Source: Aristolochia californica
Lineage: Eukaryota > Streptophyta > Magnoliopsida > Piperales > Aristolochiaceae
Assembly (NCBI GenBank): GCA_029961685.1
Contig: JARWKL010000001.1
Location: 51,176,062-51,240,061 of the forward strand
DNA: 64,000 bases
Reading direction: 5' to 3'
Below the pieces are notes generated by a model. That model had not been told where the DNA came from. It did no database searches and worked only from the letters and a program-made list of their open reading frames with translations. Made by a program: the position numbers and the translations under genes. Shown piece after piece: positions 44,311 to 55,408 of this stretch; position 1 is the first letter of the stretch, and every line of letters starts with the position of its first letter.

Positions 44311-44954
44311 AAAATAAAATTCTTATTCTTCAGCTGCTATATGTAAACATATATACACCAACACAAAATCAATGGATGCTTCCCGTTGGTACATCAACAT
44401 CAATGGTTCTCTTTCCTATGCCAATCTGGTCTTCCAAGAGTGAACTCTAAGCTGGGATTCTTGAGGTCCAAATGGGGGTGAATCTTTGGAGTCTTGTAGA
44501 GTCACTTTCCTGTCATTTGTCTAGGATCTTTATTCCCTACTCGATTTTCTATCAAGGATAACCTAAAGTGGCCGGGCTGTCTTGATCTAGTTTTAGCTAA
44601 ATCAGCTACTCCACTCAATTCAATATTGCATGAGCAATTTATATAAAGAAAGCAGCCATCCAAAACTAGGCAAAACACAACTGTTCTTGTCTTGTTTATT
44701 TTCATTTGCTGCCCCTGAATCATGTGTATTTTAACTAAGACGCAGTTATCTCCTTTTTGCCTGCCAAGGATGCAAGAGCAAAAAAATCTTGAAAAATGGT
44801 TCAAATTACAAATAAATTCGAAGCTAAATCATTCCAAAACATAGAGTCAAATACAGTTTTCCACCAAGACTGCCATCAAAGTGTAAGAAGACAAATTTAA
44901 GTAGTACTCGGCCTAACAACTGAAATTCCAGACATTTCTACATGCAGATGAAAC
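44311..44954. other. Unassigned stretch left of copia-5
   Basis: No LTR matching 48786-49158 and no RT are present here. A minus-strand frame of 100 codons (44502-44804) matches nothing I know. Confidence 0.4.
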
Positions 44955-45850
44955 TCATGAACCATTTGAAAAATTCTTCTCCTTCATGCAAACACCAGTT
45001 TGTACTTGAGGGGTGCTGTGAACAATAACCAATCTATCACTTGAGGTAGAAGGTTGAGATTCTGAATAATACTTCTCAAAAACTATGTTCCGAGTTGGAT
45101 TCCTCCCACTGATCAAGTCATTTTCAAGAAATTTTGCATTTCTTGATTCCACAATCCTAGTGTGGTGAGATGGACAATAAAATTTGTAACCTTTAGACCT
45201 TTCAGCATATCCAATGAAATACCCACTAATGGTCCTTGGGTCCAACTTCTTCTCTTGTGGATTATAAATTCTCACTTCAGACGGGCATCCCCAAACGCGC
45301 ATATGTCGCAAACTCGGTTTCCAACCTTTCCATAATTCAAATGGCATTTTTGGAACAGCCTTGGTTGGAACTCGGTTTAACATATACACTGCCGTCTTAA
45401 GTGCTTCAGGCCACAAGGATCTAGGAAGATTGGAGTTGCTAAGCATACTCTGCACCATGCCTAATAATGTTCGGTTTCTTCTTTCTGATATACCATTTTG
45501 GTTCGGAGAACTAGGCATGGTATATTGGGCAACAATCCCATGTTCCTGAAGAAACTTTGCAAATGGCCCAGGTGCGTGTCCATTCTCAGTGTATCTACCA
45601 TAGTATTCTCCACCTCTATCTGATCTCACGATCTTAATTTGCTTACCGCATTGTGTCTCTACTTCAGCCTTAAAGATCTTAAAGGCATCTAAAGCTTCAT
45701 ATTTATTATAAAGCATGTAGAGATACATGTATCGTGATGAATCATCTATAAAAGAGATGAAGTATTTCTGACCATGTGAGTCCATGTCTGGACTACATAT
45801 ATCAGTATGTATGATCTCTAATATGGTTGAACTCCTATTGGCACCTTTCT
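44955..45850 (-). pseudogene. copia-5 integrase
   Basis: 45785-44955 is a 276-codon open frame with YFISFIDDSSRYMYLY, VRSDRGGEYYGRY and SPNQNGISERRNRTLL, so the second D and the E of the triad are clear. Typical C-terminal segments follow (RVWGCPSEVRIYNPQEKKLDP, GYFIGYAERSKGYKFY). The first catalytic Asp (xxDVxG) region is at the break near 45785-45850 where the frame is interrupted by a stop. The core is unusually well kept compared with the other copia elements here. Confidence 0.9.
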
Positions 45851-45851
45851 T

Positions 45852-46517
45852 TTACTTGTTAGTCTGCTTTCCCTTAATCCAGTCTACACAAGTCTCAAAA
45901 TTAGTAAAATCCACAGTATTAAGTACCCCTGCATTCACTAATCTTTTAATTCTATCTATGGAGATATGACCTAATCTCCGGTGCCATAATGTAGAGGAAT
46001 CCTCATTAATAACACTTCTTTTATTACCAGTGTGAACATGCATTGAACCGTAAGTGGCATTGTTTTGTAAATTAATGTTATAAAGACCATCAGACAATGT
46101 ACCATTCCCAACACAATCAAACTTATAATATAAACTAAAAGATGAATCTGAAAAGTTAAAAGAATATCCATAAGGTACAAGCCTTGAAACTGAAATCAAG
46201 TTTCTGGAGAAACTTGGAACATAAAAAGTCTTTTCTAATTTTAAAACAAAGCCACTACTTAAAGTTAAATAGCAAGTTCCTATAGCTTCCACATGTGAGC
46301 TCATCTGATCTCCTGAGAAAATGTGATGCTCACTTCCCATTGGTTTCCTTAGGTTTTTCAAACCCTGCAAGGAATTCGAGATGTGGATTGTTGATCCAGA
46401 ATCAATCCACCAAGTGTAATTATTGACATTAACCATATTAGATTCATAACAAACAAATGAGGTTGGTGTACCTTTGTCAGCAAGCCATTTCTGAAACTTG
46501 GCACATTCCTTCTTCAT
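45852..46517 (-). pseudogene. copia-5 protease and pre-integrase domain
   Basis: 221-codon frame with YTWWIDSGSTIHISN (aspartic protease active site), FYVPSFSRNLISVSRLV, and pre-integrase LWHRRLGHISIDRIKRLV followed by CVDWIKGKQTNK. It is in a different frame from gag; a shift lies at 46517-46531 near the CCHC knuckle. Confidence 0.9.
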
Positions 46518-46530
46518 GTGTCCCTTCTTT

Positions 46531-47240
46531 TTACAGAAAAAAACACTTGAAATCTTTCTTTATACCAGCTTGGGGGGATATTTTACCCTTCCCTTTTTGT
46601 TTGGCTTGATACTTGCCCTTTCCATGTGCTGCCATCATGACATTTTCTCCATGTTCCATCACCAGTCTCCCTTCCTCTTGAACACACATGGTCAAAAGTT
46701 CATTAACTGACCATTTATCTTTATGTGTGTTGTACGAGATTTTGAAGGGTCCATATTGGTGCGGAAGGGAATTCAGAATGTAATGCACCACGAAAGATTC
46801 TGACATATCAACCTCAAGATTTTTTAATTGAGCCGCAATATCCCTCATTTGCATGATGTGCTCACGCACACCTCTCATACTAGTGTGCTTTAGGGATGAG
46901 AACTTCATGATTAGGGTGTTTGCTAATGCCTTATCTGAAGTGACAGATTGAGCATCAATGGCTTTCAGCAAGTCTTTGACATTTTCATACTGCTCAACAG
47001 AACCACGAATACCAGCAGTAATTTTAGTCTTAATGAACATTACACTGAGGCGATTAGATCGCTCCCATCGTTCATAAAGTGTAATTGCAGCTGTAGTGCT
47101 GGTATCAGTAATTACGGGTAGTTCGTCTTTCCTAATAGCATAATCTATGTCCATCTACCCTAAATGAAGAAGTATTCTCTCTTTCCAGACCTTATAGTTA
47201 TCTCCCTTAAGATCAGGGATATCACAACGAAAATCAGAGA
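46531..47240 (-). pseudogene. copia-5 gag
   Basis: The frame at 47154-46531 is UBN2-type gag (YERWERSNRLSVMFIK, SMRGVREHIMQMRDIAAQL, HKDKWSVNELLTMCVQEE). Upstream, in the same frame, PDLKGDNYKVWKERILLHLG is followed by TAG and then MDIDYA; a Trp codon probably became a stop. The true start lies upstream of 47240. Confidence 0.88.
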
Positions 47241-48064
47241 AATGTGCAGGTTGTACAATTGTATAAAATTACAAATTACATGCCGATGTTAAAATTGAGG
47301 CCTGAATAAAATATCATGCTTTACCAATATAAATCATGCTTAAAAATCAAATCAACTGACATAAAAAACATTGCCTGTGGGCTAAATTTTTTTAATTCAA
47401 GTAGATTCAAGATTCTTTATGAGTAAACTTGATGATAAAACTATCAAATTATTTATGAATTCATAATTCCTGTTGGTAAATTATGAATAATTTGATATTT
47501 TATCCTAATTAATATACTAAAATATAATAAAAAATTCTTGTGGGATAAAATTTATTATATTAAGTATAATTAATTACAATTAATTTCTAATTTTTCTTTA
47601 TGATAAAACTATCAAATTATTTATGAATTCATAATCCCTGTGGGTAAATTATGAATAACTTGATATTTTATCCTAACTAATAAACTCAAATAAAATAAAA
47701 ATTCCTGTGGGATAAAATTTATTATATCAAATAAAATTAGTTACAATTAATGTCTAATATTCTTTATGTGATCTTAATCATAATATATAATTTTTATTAA
47801 GTTATAGATGTTGTGGCTACTCTCTAATTAATAAAAATTATATGGATCACTAGACATTAAATCTCATAAATATATGAGAATAGCATAAATTGCATAATTG
47901 TAACTTACACTAACATGTTATCATTATGCACCAAATATGCTCATAAGATATGCATAATTAAAAACTATAATATTATGCATAACTTTAATTTCATGCATTT
48001 ACATATATACCAAAAATTGCATAAAAAACTGTAATAGGAAATAAATGTAAATGTTCCTATATAC
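47241..48064 (-). other. copia-5 leader, left part, with a 168 bp tandem repeat
   Basis: Very AT-rich. 47433-47600 and 47601-47768 are two copies of a 168 bp unit (TGATAAAACTATCAAATTA, CCTGTGGGATAAAATTTATT). No gene. Confidence 0.7.
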
Positions 48065-48300
48065 TAAACAGCAGACGGCCAGTGGCCTAATGGTCACTGG
48101 TGCACATGAATATGCGACCGCGCAGGTTCGAATCCCGCTAGCGCAAAACCAATTTATGCACCGAGTTGGCTCAGCCCAAGAACGACGAGCCAACTCAACT
48201 CGTCCGAGTCGACTCGACGGTTTTTTTTTTTTTCGAGTCAACCCGACCTGAGTCGCGGTTGCTGAGTTGGAACAGCGAGTCAAAGAAAACTCGTCCCGAG
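48065..48300 (+). mobile_element. tRNA-derived SINE-like insertion
   Basis: 48073-48145 resembles a tRNA: A-box GTGGCCTAATGGTCACTGG and B-box GGTTCGAATCC with normal spacing, an RNA polymerase III promoter. The body continues with GAGTTGGCTCAG and CGAGTCGACTCGACGG and a T-run at about 48221-48232, followed by further GAGTC-rich sequence. Target duplications were not found. A tRNA gene is unlikely because the acceptor ends do not pair. Confidence 0.5.
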
Positions 48301-48770
48301 CCAACTCGTCCGGTATTTACAAAAATACCTTATGATTTTAATTAAAATGATTCTGCGCGCTGGAGGTCGTCTTTAACCTCCAGCCGCGCGCAAAAGGAAA
48401 GTTCGCCGGTGTTCCGCCGGCGTTCTTTCAAGTCGTCGACGCCGACAAACCTGTTGGAATGGTCGCCGACGACGGCGTTGAGGCTTCCACGCTCTAAGGC
48501 GTCACGAGATAGCCGCCGCAGTGAGCTCACAGAGAGCGTACTGCGACAGCCTCCGTCGGCATTCTGAAAATTGTCGGCGCCAGCAACCGTGCGGAATGGT
48601 TGCCGGTGCCGGCGTCATGCTCGACCCTGGCTGTCGCTGATGCCAGAGCCCCGGCACCCGCAAGCAGTGAGCGCAAAATTTTTTTAAAAAACAAAAGCAG
48701 AGACTCTAATTGAAACAGAGACTGAAAAAAAAACAGAGTCTCTCGGAATCGAAACGCTGGATCAGAGGTC
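48301..48770 (-). other. copia-5 leader, GC-rich part
   Basis: CpG-rich (CGCCGGCGTTC, GTCGTCGACGCCGAC) like the copia-1 leader. Short frames only. Confidence 0.6.
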
Positions 48771-48772
48771 TG

Positions 48773-48784
48773 CTCTGATACCAA
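48773..48784 (-). other. copia-5 primer binding site
   Basis: The minus strand reads TGGTATCAGAGC, a perfect initiator tRNA-Met complement, one base from the LTR end. Confidence 0.92.
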
Positions 48785-48785
48785 C

Positions 48786-49158
48786 TGTAAGTCTTAAACA
48801 TGAATTTCTAATATCAAAATTAAATTCACTATAAATTAAACGGAATATAAATCGTACCTCCTTCCATACGCTTCAAATTCCTTCTCTCTGTTTTCTCGGC
48901 GCTTCCGATCTCTGAGCACTCACAGCGATGGCTCAACTGAAGGGGAATTCGAGTGACGAGACTGGGGACCAAAAAACATATCTTAACCGAAGCCAACCTC
49001 CCATCAAGGTTATTCATGGCTTCGTGTTACCGAGGGAGTTGCAACTGCCGGAAGTTGCAACTACCAGAAGTTTGAGACCACGTAATGAGAAAACCGTTTC
49101 TCATAAAAACGGTTTACATATAGCAGATAATTCTGTTCTCAAGTGGAAATTTGTAGCA
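48786..49158 (-). repeat. copia-5 5' LTR
   Basis: TGTAAGTCTTAAAC to GGAAATTTGTAGCA on the plus strand (TGCTACAAATTTCC...GACTTACA on the minus strand), 373 bp. Only one copy is present in the window, so the right boundary rests on the TG/CA ends. Confidence 0.75.
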
Positions 49159-50216
49159 TGAGTGCAAACCCCAACCTTTGTTGAGAAGATAAACCCAGCT
49201 TTCCCACTCCATTTGCTTCACTGGAGTTCATCTGCACCCAACTCCCTCTGTTGCAAAAATCCAGAGAGTAATCTTGTCATGTTTTTTGCTAAAAAATGGT
49301 TTGTATAGCTTATGGGCATGAGATTTTTTTACCCCAATTCCTCTTTTTCACAAAAAGTTAAAGATGATAGGAAAATGGGTTTTCAAAGATAATTCATTTA
49401 ACTATAGAAAAAAAAATTCAACAAAAACTGGCCAAAATTTAACTAATTTTCTTGTGATTTTGTTTTTGCTAAGTGAAAGAAACATTCATGATTAATGAAG
49501 CTGCCATCCAGCCAAATGCATTAAGAACAGTTGGATAATAAGAGATCTTTTCAAACTATTAGGTCTCAAGTGAGGTAATAAGAAAGAGAATCTTCAAAAA
49601 CTAATAGGTCTCTTGATGCTCATGACTTCAATGAGATCACCTCTAACAATGAATGATTTATCTTTCAATGAGCGGATGCTTTAAATTCAAAAAAAAAAAA
49701 AAATTTAACTTCCACCTGCATTGATAAGGGATCATAGAATGGCCGTTGTGGAAACTAAGTTGATTTCCAACTTCAGACACAAGGAAAACCAATGCCATAG
49801 TTCTGAAGATGCGTTCAGAGACCAGGTTTACTGAAACCAAGTTCACCAGAAATACTGAAACCAGTGATGCAGAACATAAATTTTATCTCACACATGTTTT
49901 TTTCTATAAAATTATTTACTACAACAATTATGATTTGGGATAGCACAACTATGTTTGATAAATGTTGGCAATAGTGCAACCTAGGGTTAGGTTTCACAAA
50001 AACTGAATCCTGCCCTACTACTTCTTCCCATCACCTATCCCTACCAATCGCCCTACGAAGGGATTAACTGAGACAAAACCTATCGCTGCCTCGTTGTGTA
50101 ATCTGGAACCCCATCCTTGTCAGCGAAGTAGCGAGGAAAGAAAAATGGAGGCACATCTCCTCTCATCACTTCTTCTTGGAGATTTTTCACTTTGGGTGTG
50201 TGTGTGTGCGTTGGGT
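49159..50216. other. Non-coding stretch
   Basis: No gene or transposon recognised. It has an A-run at 49688-49703, repeated GAAACCA(A/G)GTT near 49820-49860, and a GT/GGGT-rich stretch at 50190-50225 next to the following element. Confidence 0.5.
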
Positions 50217-51889
50217 GGGGGGGGGTGGTTAGTGCAAAATGAACTTGAAATGAAGTTCGTGCGCATTAATCCGTGCATTCGATTAGGCCATTAGTGTTGA
50301 ATGAGCGCCTCTTCATTTTAATCACGCCAAGTAATCTTCTCGGGCAAAAATAGGAGAATCGTGTTTCAGCCCGATTTTTCAAATCATTCACATGAAACGT
50401 TCAAGTCACAGTTGCCTCCCTCTCTTCTCCCTCTTGGTCGCTCTGTCACAGTTGTCTCCCTCACTTCTCCCTCTCGGCCGCTCCGTCGCAGAGCATCCAG
50501 TCAGAGTGGCAGCAGTTGCAATGCCTCCGACGTACCGTCGCCTCTAGTATACCGTCTAAACGCCGCCTCCATCGTGATTGCCTGCTGGCCAGCCCCTGCC
50601 ATTATTGGCGCAGTGAGGAAAACGATGTTGTGATTTATTTTTTCCTAAGCTAGGAAAAATTAAACCAACATTATTTATTCATTATATTTATTTTATTAAT
50701 TATTACATTATATTAGTAATTTAATAGTGGTAATTAAAATATTATTAAATCAGCATTTGATCAATTATTTTGGTTTAATTATTCCATTTTTGTTTTTGGT
50801 TTAATGAAGTTCATGTGCATTCGATTAGGCCGTTAGTGGTGAATGAGCGCTTCTTCATTTGAATCACACCAGGTAATCTTCTCAAGCAAAAATCGGAGAA
50901 TCGTGTTTCACCCGATTTTTCAAATCATTCACATGAATTGTTCAAGACACGTCACGCTCTCTTCTCCCTCTCGGCCTTCCTCCCCCGAATTTTTTTCTCC
51001 CGCTCTCTTCTTCCTCTCGTCTTCATACTCCCTCTCCCTTCTCCCTCTCTCGTCCCCCTCTCTCTTCTCCCTTTCGGCCTCCCTCTCAGCCTCCATCGCA
51101 GAGCCGAGCCTCTTGGCTACTCTGTCGCAGTTGCCTCCCTCTCGACCGCTCCGTCACAGTTTCCTTCCTCACTTCTCCCTCTTGGCCGCTCCGTCCCAAA
51201 GCATCCAGTCAGAGCGGCGATAGTTGCAAGGCCTCCGACGTACCGTCGCTTCTGGAATACCGTCAAAACGCCGCCTCTATCGACGTTGCCTACTGGCTTG
51301 CCCCTGCCATTATTGGTGCCGTGAGGAAGACGACGCTGTGATTTATTTTTTCCTAAGTTAGGAAAAATTAAACCAATGTTATTTATTCATTATATTTATT
51401 TTATTAATTACTATATTATATTAATAATTTAATAGTGGTAATTAAAATATTATTAAATCAGAATTTGATCAATTATTTTGATTTAATTATCCCATTTTTA
51501 TTTTTGGTTTAATAAAACCTATTTTCTGGCCATTAGAAATGTAAGACTGGTAATTAAAATATTGTTAAAGAAAACATTTGATCAATTATTTTGGTTTAAT
51601 TATCCCATTTTTATAATTAATTATCCTACTTATAAGGGTAGTAACCTTGCTTATTTTGGTTAATTATCTGTTTAGGTATATGTTCTATTTAAGTATATTA
51701 TAAAAAAATTACTCATTCTCTTGTATATATCATATTTTTTCATTTTGGGGCACTAACACTAGAATTTGTTTTCCAGTACACTTGAACTCGTCTGCACTAA
51801 CACCCAAGGATGGGTTGAAGTTGAATAAATTCATTTAAGATGAATTGAAGTCTAACTTCATTTCAAGTTCATTGTGGACTAACTCCCCC
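50217..51889. mobile_element. Non-autonomous PIF/Harbinger derivative, ~1.67 kb
   Basis: Inverted ends: AGTGCAAAATGAACTTGAAA plus TGAAGTT at 50230-50256 matches the reverse complement of 51854-51880, with G-rich outer ends (GGGGGTGGTTAGTGC and GGGGGAGTTAGTCC) like the GGGGGGGTTAGTGC ends of the element at 57782-62775. Internal sequences are shared with that element: a pyrimidine-rich 5' block, CCCGATTTT...ATCATTCACATGA, and a TTTATTCATTATATTTATT to AATTTAATAGTGGTAAT block near its right end. No transposase. The unit GAAGTTC(A/G)TG(T/C)GCATTCGATTAGG to TTGGTTTAAT is present twice (about 50254-50806, 50807-51520). Target duplication not resolved. Confidence 0.82.
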
Positions 51890-53540
51890 TTCCTTGTGGT
51901 CAACCTCAAAATTCCCTTCCATTTCTAACTCCTAGAAATGCTATAGAAGGTAGATTTGGTTAATGGAGAAATAAAAACAAAAAGAAGAGAAAGATAATGG
52001 CAATTGAAGAGAGGAGTTTTTTTACCAGAAAATGGAAGAAGAACCAAATAAAATGGAATGAAGAAGCAAAAGAGGAGAATAGGAGGTGATGAAAGGTATC
52101 ATTTGGCCCTTAACTAGTTGATTGTTTTACCCTTTTATGTGTATCATTTCAAAATAGATAAGACTATAAAGGTAGTTTACAAAAAAAAAAAAATCAATTT
52201 TCTTTTCCTATATTTCCTTTGCTCTTAATTTCAACTCCTACTTTTTATTAACATTACAAAATTGTTAAAAGGGTACATATGTATTTTACAAATGCCCAAG
52301 GTAGGATTTTTTTTTTTTTACTCTTCTAGACTCCTAGTGTTGAAGGAACTCTTGATTAACCCCAGCTAGACTGTCCTATTGAACTTTGCCTCTCATATGC
52401 ACATGCAAGAATTGACTCTTGCCTAATTACTTTCCTATTATTATTATTATTAGTGATTCTTATTTTGGGTTTGTTTTACTACCAATTTTAGTGCAAACTA
52501 TAGTATCCTTGATTGCCAATTGGTTAGTACTAGTGATTGATCCTTGTTCTCAAGTATTGATCAATAAATATTAATTTTGTTGCTCTATGTTAGGTACTTA
52601 ACCAATATGCTAAAAGTTTTTGAGGCGATAGAATGCAAAAATCTAGACCCTTAAATCTATCATGTACTAGGTTGGCCTATCCCAACACCCATACCCTAGT
52701 GTTGGCTCCACAAGATCATAACAATCCACCACGTTTACGTGGATGTGTATATATAATGACCCATTAGATGGCAGGTTTCACTTCAGATTAAGTAAATCTT
52801 TTCACCTTTGTGACAACTCTCACTTTGTCATCAATCGGCCTTTTTTCATAGGTCCCCTCTCTTTGAAATTTGAATACTTTGACATGGTACTTGTTTTGAT
52901 GCCAAAAATTAATTACCTATCTAATAATGCCAAAAACCTCCAAAACTGATCAAACACAGAAAGTTTGGGCCCTAAAACCTTTTTGCATACTACCCTAGAT
53001 TGGGCCCTATAGGAGCATAATGCTCTATTATTCAAGTTGGATTAGATAGAAATTTTAATATTATTATGTATCTATTTGACAGGGTTTACTTTTGCAAATA
53101 GTATTTGTGTTCATTAGATTTGTAACATGCCCAAAGTGAATGATTTGGTTCAAGTGAAGTTAGAGGTGCTAAAGATCATGCAGGAAGAAGACGGGAGTAG
53201 ATTATGTACCCAAACCAGAGGTACCCAACTTATTGCAACCATAGCTAGGGATAGAACATGCAAAATTAAGCTAAATGTAGTACCTCCATCACCTAAATAT
53301 GTAGTGGGACTGCTCGAAATAAAGAAAACTGAACCATATTAATGAAATCAAGCCAAAACTGGAAGCCATCTATGCACATTGTGATAACGTAGCTCGTCTT
53401 TGAAAAGATAAATCTCAATGAGTATAAAGAATATGCATAGGGAGAGTGTTTTTGTAGTAGTTCAATCAATGCTAATAAATGTACTACATAAACACAGCAG
53501 TAAACTAGGCTGTTTCTGCTCCTCCCAGAATCTCAGGAAC
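51890..53540. other. Non-coding stretch left of the kinase gene
   Basis: Contains A- and T-runs (52178-52190, 52309-52320). Short frames on the plus strand at 52743-52949 and 53127-53342 are not recognised. The last ~200 bp may be 3' untranslated sequence of the kinase gene. Confidence 0.5.
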
Positions 53541-55313
53541 TCAAAAAATTTCAGAGGTAGACTGAGAGCTTGTCGTGACAGTACTGGAACCTGTGTTCTT
53601 AGACATTCGCCCCGTTCCCACTTTGAGCGCTATGAAATCCGTAATCTGCGCTGGTTCCTCTACCTGGATGTCTCCCGTCTCTATCGTTTTATTCAACATT
53701 TTCACAACCTCAATCATTGTTGGCCGCAGAGAAGGATTCGCCTGCACGCAAAGCAGACCCACCTTCATAAACAGTACCACTTCTTCCACTGGAAATTCTC
53801 CTTCCAAGGTCGCGTCCGCCATCATTTCAAGCTTACCGGCGTTGTACAGATTCCATGCCTACACCACATTACCAGAGATCGGAACTTTATGTTTTTTGTT
53901 TTTGTTTCTTTGCCATTTCCAAAGCAATGAAATCAAAATTACCTTCTCCACAAGGTAAGGCTCATCCGTTGCTATTGAGAAATCAGTAGCACATCTACCG
54001 CTGATTATTTCCAGCATCAGAACTCCATAACTGTAAATATCAGACTTCGGCGTCAACTGTCCCCTTATGGCATATTCTGGAGCGAGGTACCCTCTTTGTT
54101 TGCAGCAAGGTAATATCACAGAAACGGTAAGAGACACGGAATCGGAAAGTGGGAATAGAAGGGGGATTCAAATAAGGGTTTGACTTACAGTGTGCCGGCG
54201 ACTCGTGTACTGACGTGAGTAACACTATCGGGGAAGAGCTTTGCGAGACCAAAATCTGAAATTTTGGGAGTTAAATCCCGATCCAGAAGTATGTTACTTG
54301 CTTTAATATCGCGATGAACAATACTGGGTTTAATCTCCTCGTGAAGGTAAGCCAGGCCGTTTGCGATTCCTCGTAAGATTTCTCGTCGAGATTTCCAGTT
54401 AAACTTGAATCTTACTTGAAGATCTGTACCTGCTACGGACGAGGTAAGAGAGCTGAGTGTGGAAGAAAAACCTCATTGAACATGAGAATGAATTAGCACG
54501 GGGCAGACCTAAAAGTATTTTAGCGAGGCTACTGTTGTCCATGTAGTCATATACCAAAGCTCTGAAACTCCCATGGGCGCAGAAGCCACGCAGCTTGAGA
54601 AGATTTTCATGGGTAATGTTAGACAAGGTGTCTATCTCGGCCACGAACTCCCTCTCCCCTTGTCTCGACTGAGCTGAAAGCACTTTAATGGCGACAACGC
54701 TTCCATCTCTGAGCTTTCCCTGTATGAATAGCCGAGCCCCCAGAAAAGTAAAAAAGTGAAGAAATCCATTTGATCCAATGATGACATCCATATGATGCTG
54801 GGTGTATTACCTTAAATACAGATCCGAAACCTCCATGTCCTATTTCGTTCAATGGTCTGAAGTTGCTAGTTGCAGTTCTTAGGTGCTTGTGGGAATACTG
54901 TTCAACGTATTGGTGCTCCTTAATACCTGGATACTGTTCTCCTTCTCGAAGGAAATTTTCAAGACAAAATAAGTGCCTTGCGTTTAGATGAAATCATCAT
55001 TAAAAAGATTTGAAAATGATATATGTAAAATTAACTTGATCTCTTCATTTGATGTTTGTATTTTTTGTCAAATATACAAATGAAACTTTGATATGAACAT
55101 CATCAAATAAGTGACAAATAATGATACAAAGTTACAGAAAGTCTCGGTTAGATGCTTACCCTTCTGTATCGAAGAAATCAGAAATAACAGAAAAAAGAAA
55201 AAAATTACAGAGAGAAATGGGCAGTACCTTCGGTGTGTTTCCGTTCTCCCTCCGGTGTAGAAGCGACACCTTTCGCACAGATGAGAGAGAAGAAATTCAT
55301 AACTGTGAAGCAT
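53541..55313 (-). CDS. Receptor-like cytoplasmic kinase (CRPK1-like), six exons, intact
   Basis: Exons on the minus strand: 55313-55228 (first exon, tentative), 54976-54811, 54719-54509, 54429-54189, 54093-53943, 53858-53541, each with GT and AG at the introns, together about 390 codons in one open frame. Kinase landmarks: GHGGFGSV glycine loop, [18 protein letters not shown] (catalytic Lys), [14 protein letters not shown] (catalytic loop), [10 protein letters not shown] (Mg-binding DFG), [23 protein letters not shown] (activation/P+1 loop), and a Ser/Thr-rich tail after FIALKV. All catalytic residues are present. No signal peptide, ectodomain or membrane segment is visible, so it is a cytoplasmic Ser/Thr kinase resembling cold-responsive protein kinase 1 and related RLCKs. 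The first exon is uncertain: ATG 55313 fits the phase of exon 2, while ATG 55300 ([12 protein letters not shown]) looks more family-like but needs another acceptor. Confidence 0.88.
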
Positions 55314-55395
55314 TTGATCCTACAAGAAACTCATCAAACCTTGTGCTCTCGTTTCCGAAAATATGGATAAATGAAGCAGAAGCGGCTCACAATTC

Positions 55396-55408
55396 TCCGC
55401 TTTATAAT
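55396..55408 (-). promoter_or_regulatory. Candidate TATA box of the kinase gene
   Basis: The minus strand reads AGTATTATAAAGC about 90 bp upstream of the candidate start codon. Position and sequence fit a plant TATA box. No other evidence. Confidence 0.35.

Larger units (their letters stand above)
44955..49158 (-). mobile_element. Ty1/copia retrotransposon copia-5, 5' part only
   Basis: 5' LTR (48786-49158), primer site, 1.5 kb leader with SINE-like insert, gag, protease and integrase are present on the minus strand. RT, RNase H and the 3' LTR are absent: coding stops at 44955 and the sequence beyond does not continue it. The element is truncated by deletion or a recombination. Confidence 0.88.

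Noticed and set aside
44502..44804. 100-codon minus-strand frame near copia-5
   Set aside because: No recognisable similarity and no splice or start signals; treated as chance.
48073..48145. Functional tRNA gene
   Set aside because: Good internal promoter boxes but no acceptor-stem pairing; a SINE head is more likely.
50361..51324. Open frames rich in Ser/Leu/Pro in the 50-51 kb region
   Set aside because: They arise from CT-rich DNA inside the Harbinger derivative, open in several frames at once.
53127..53342. 71-codon plus-strand frame left of the kinase
   Set aside because: No recognisable motif, no conserved context, and it lies in the likely 3' flank of the kinase gene.
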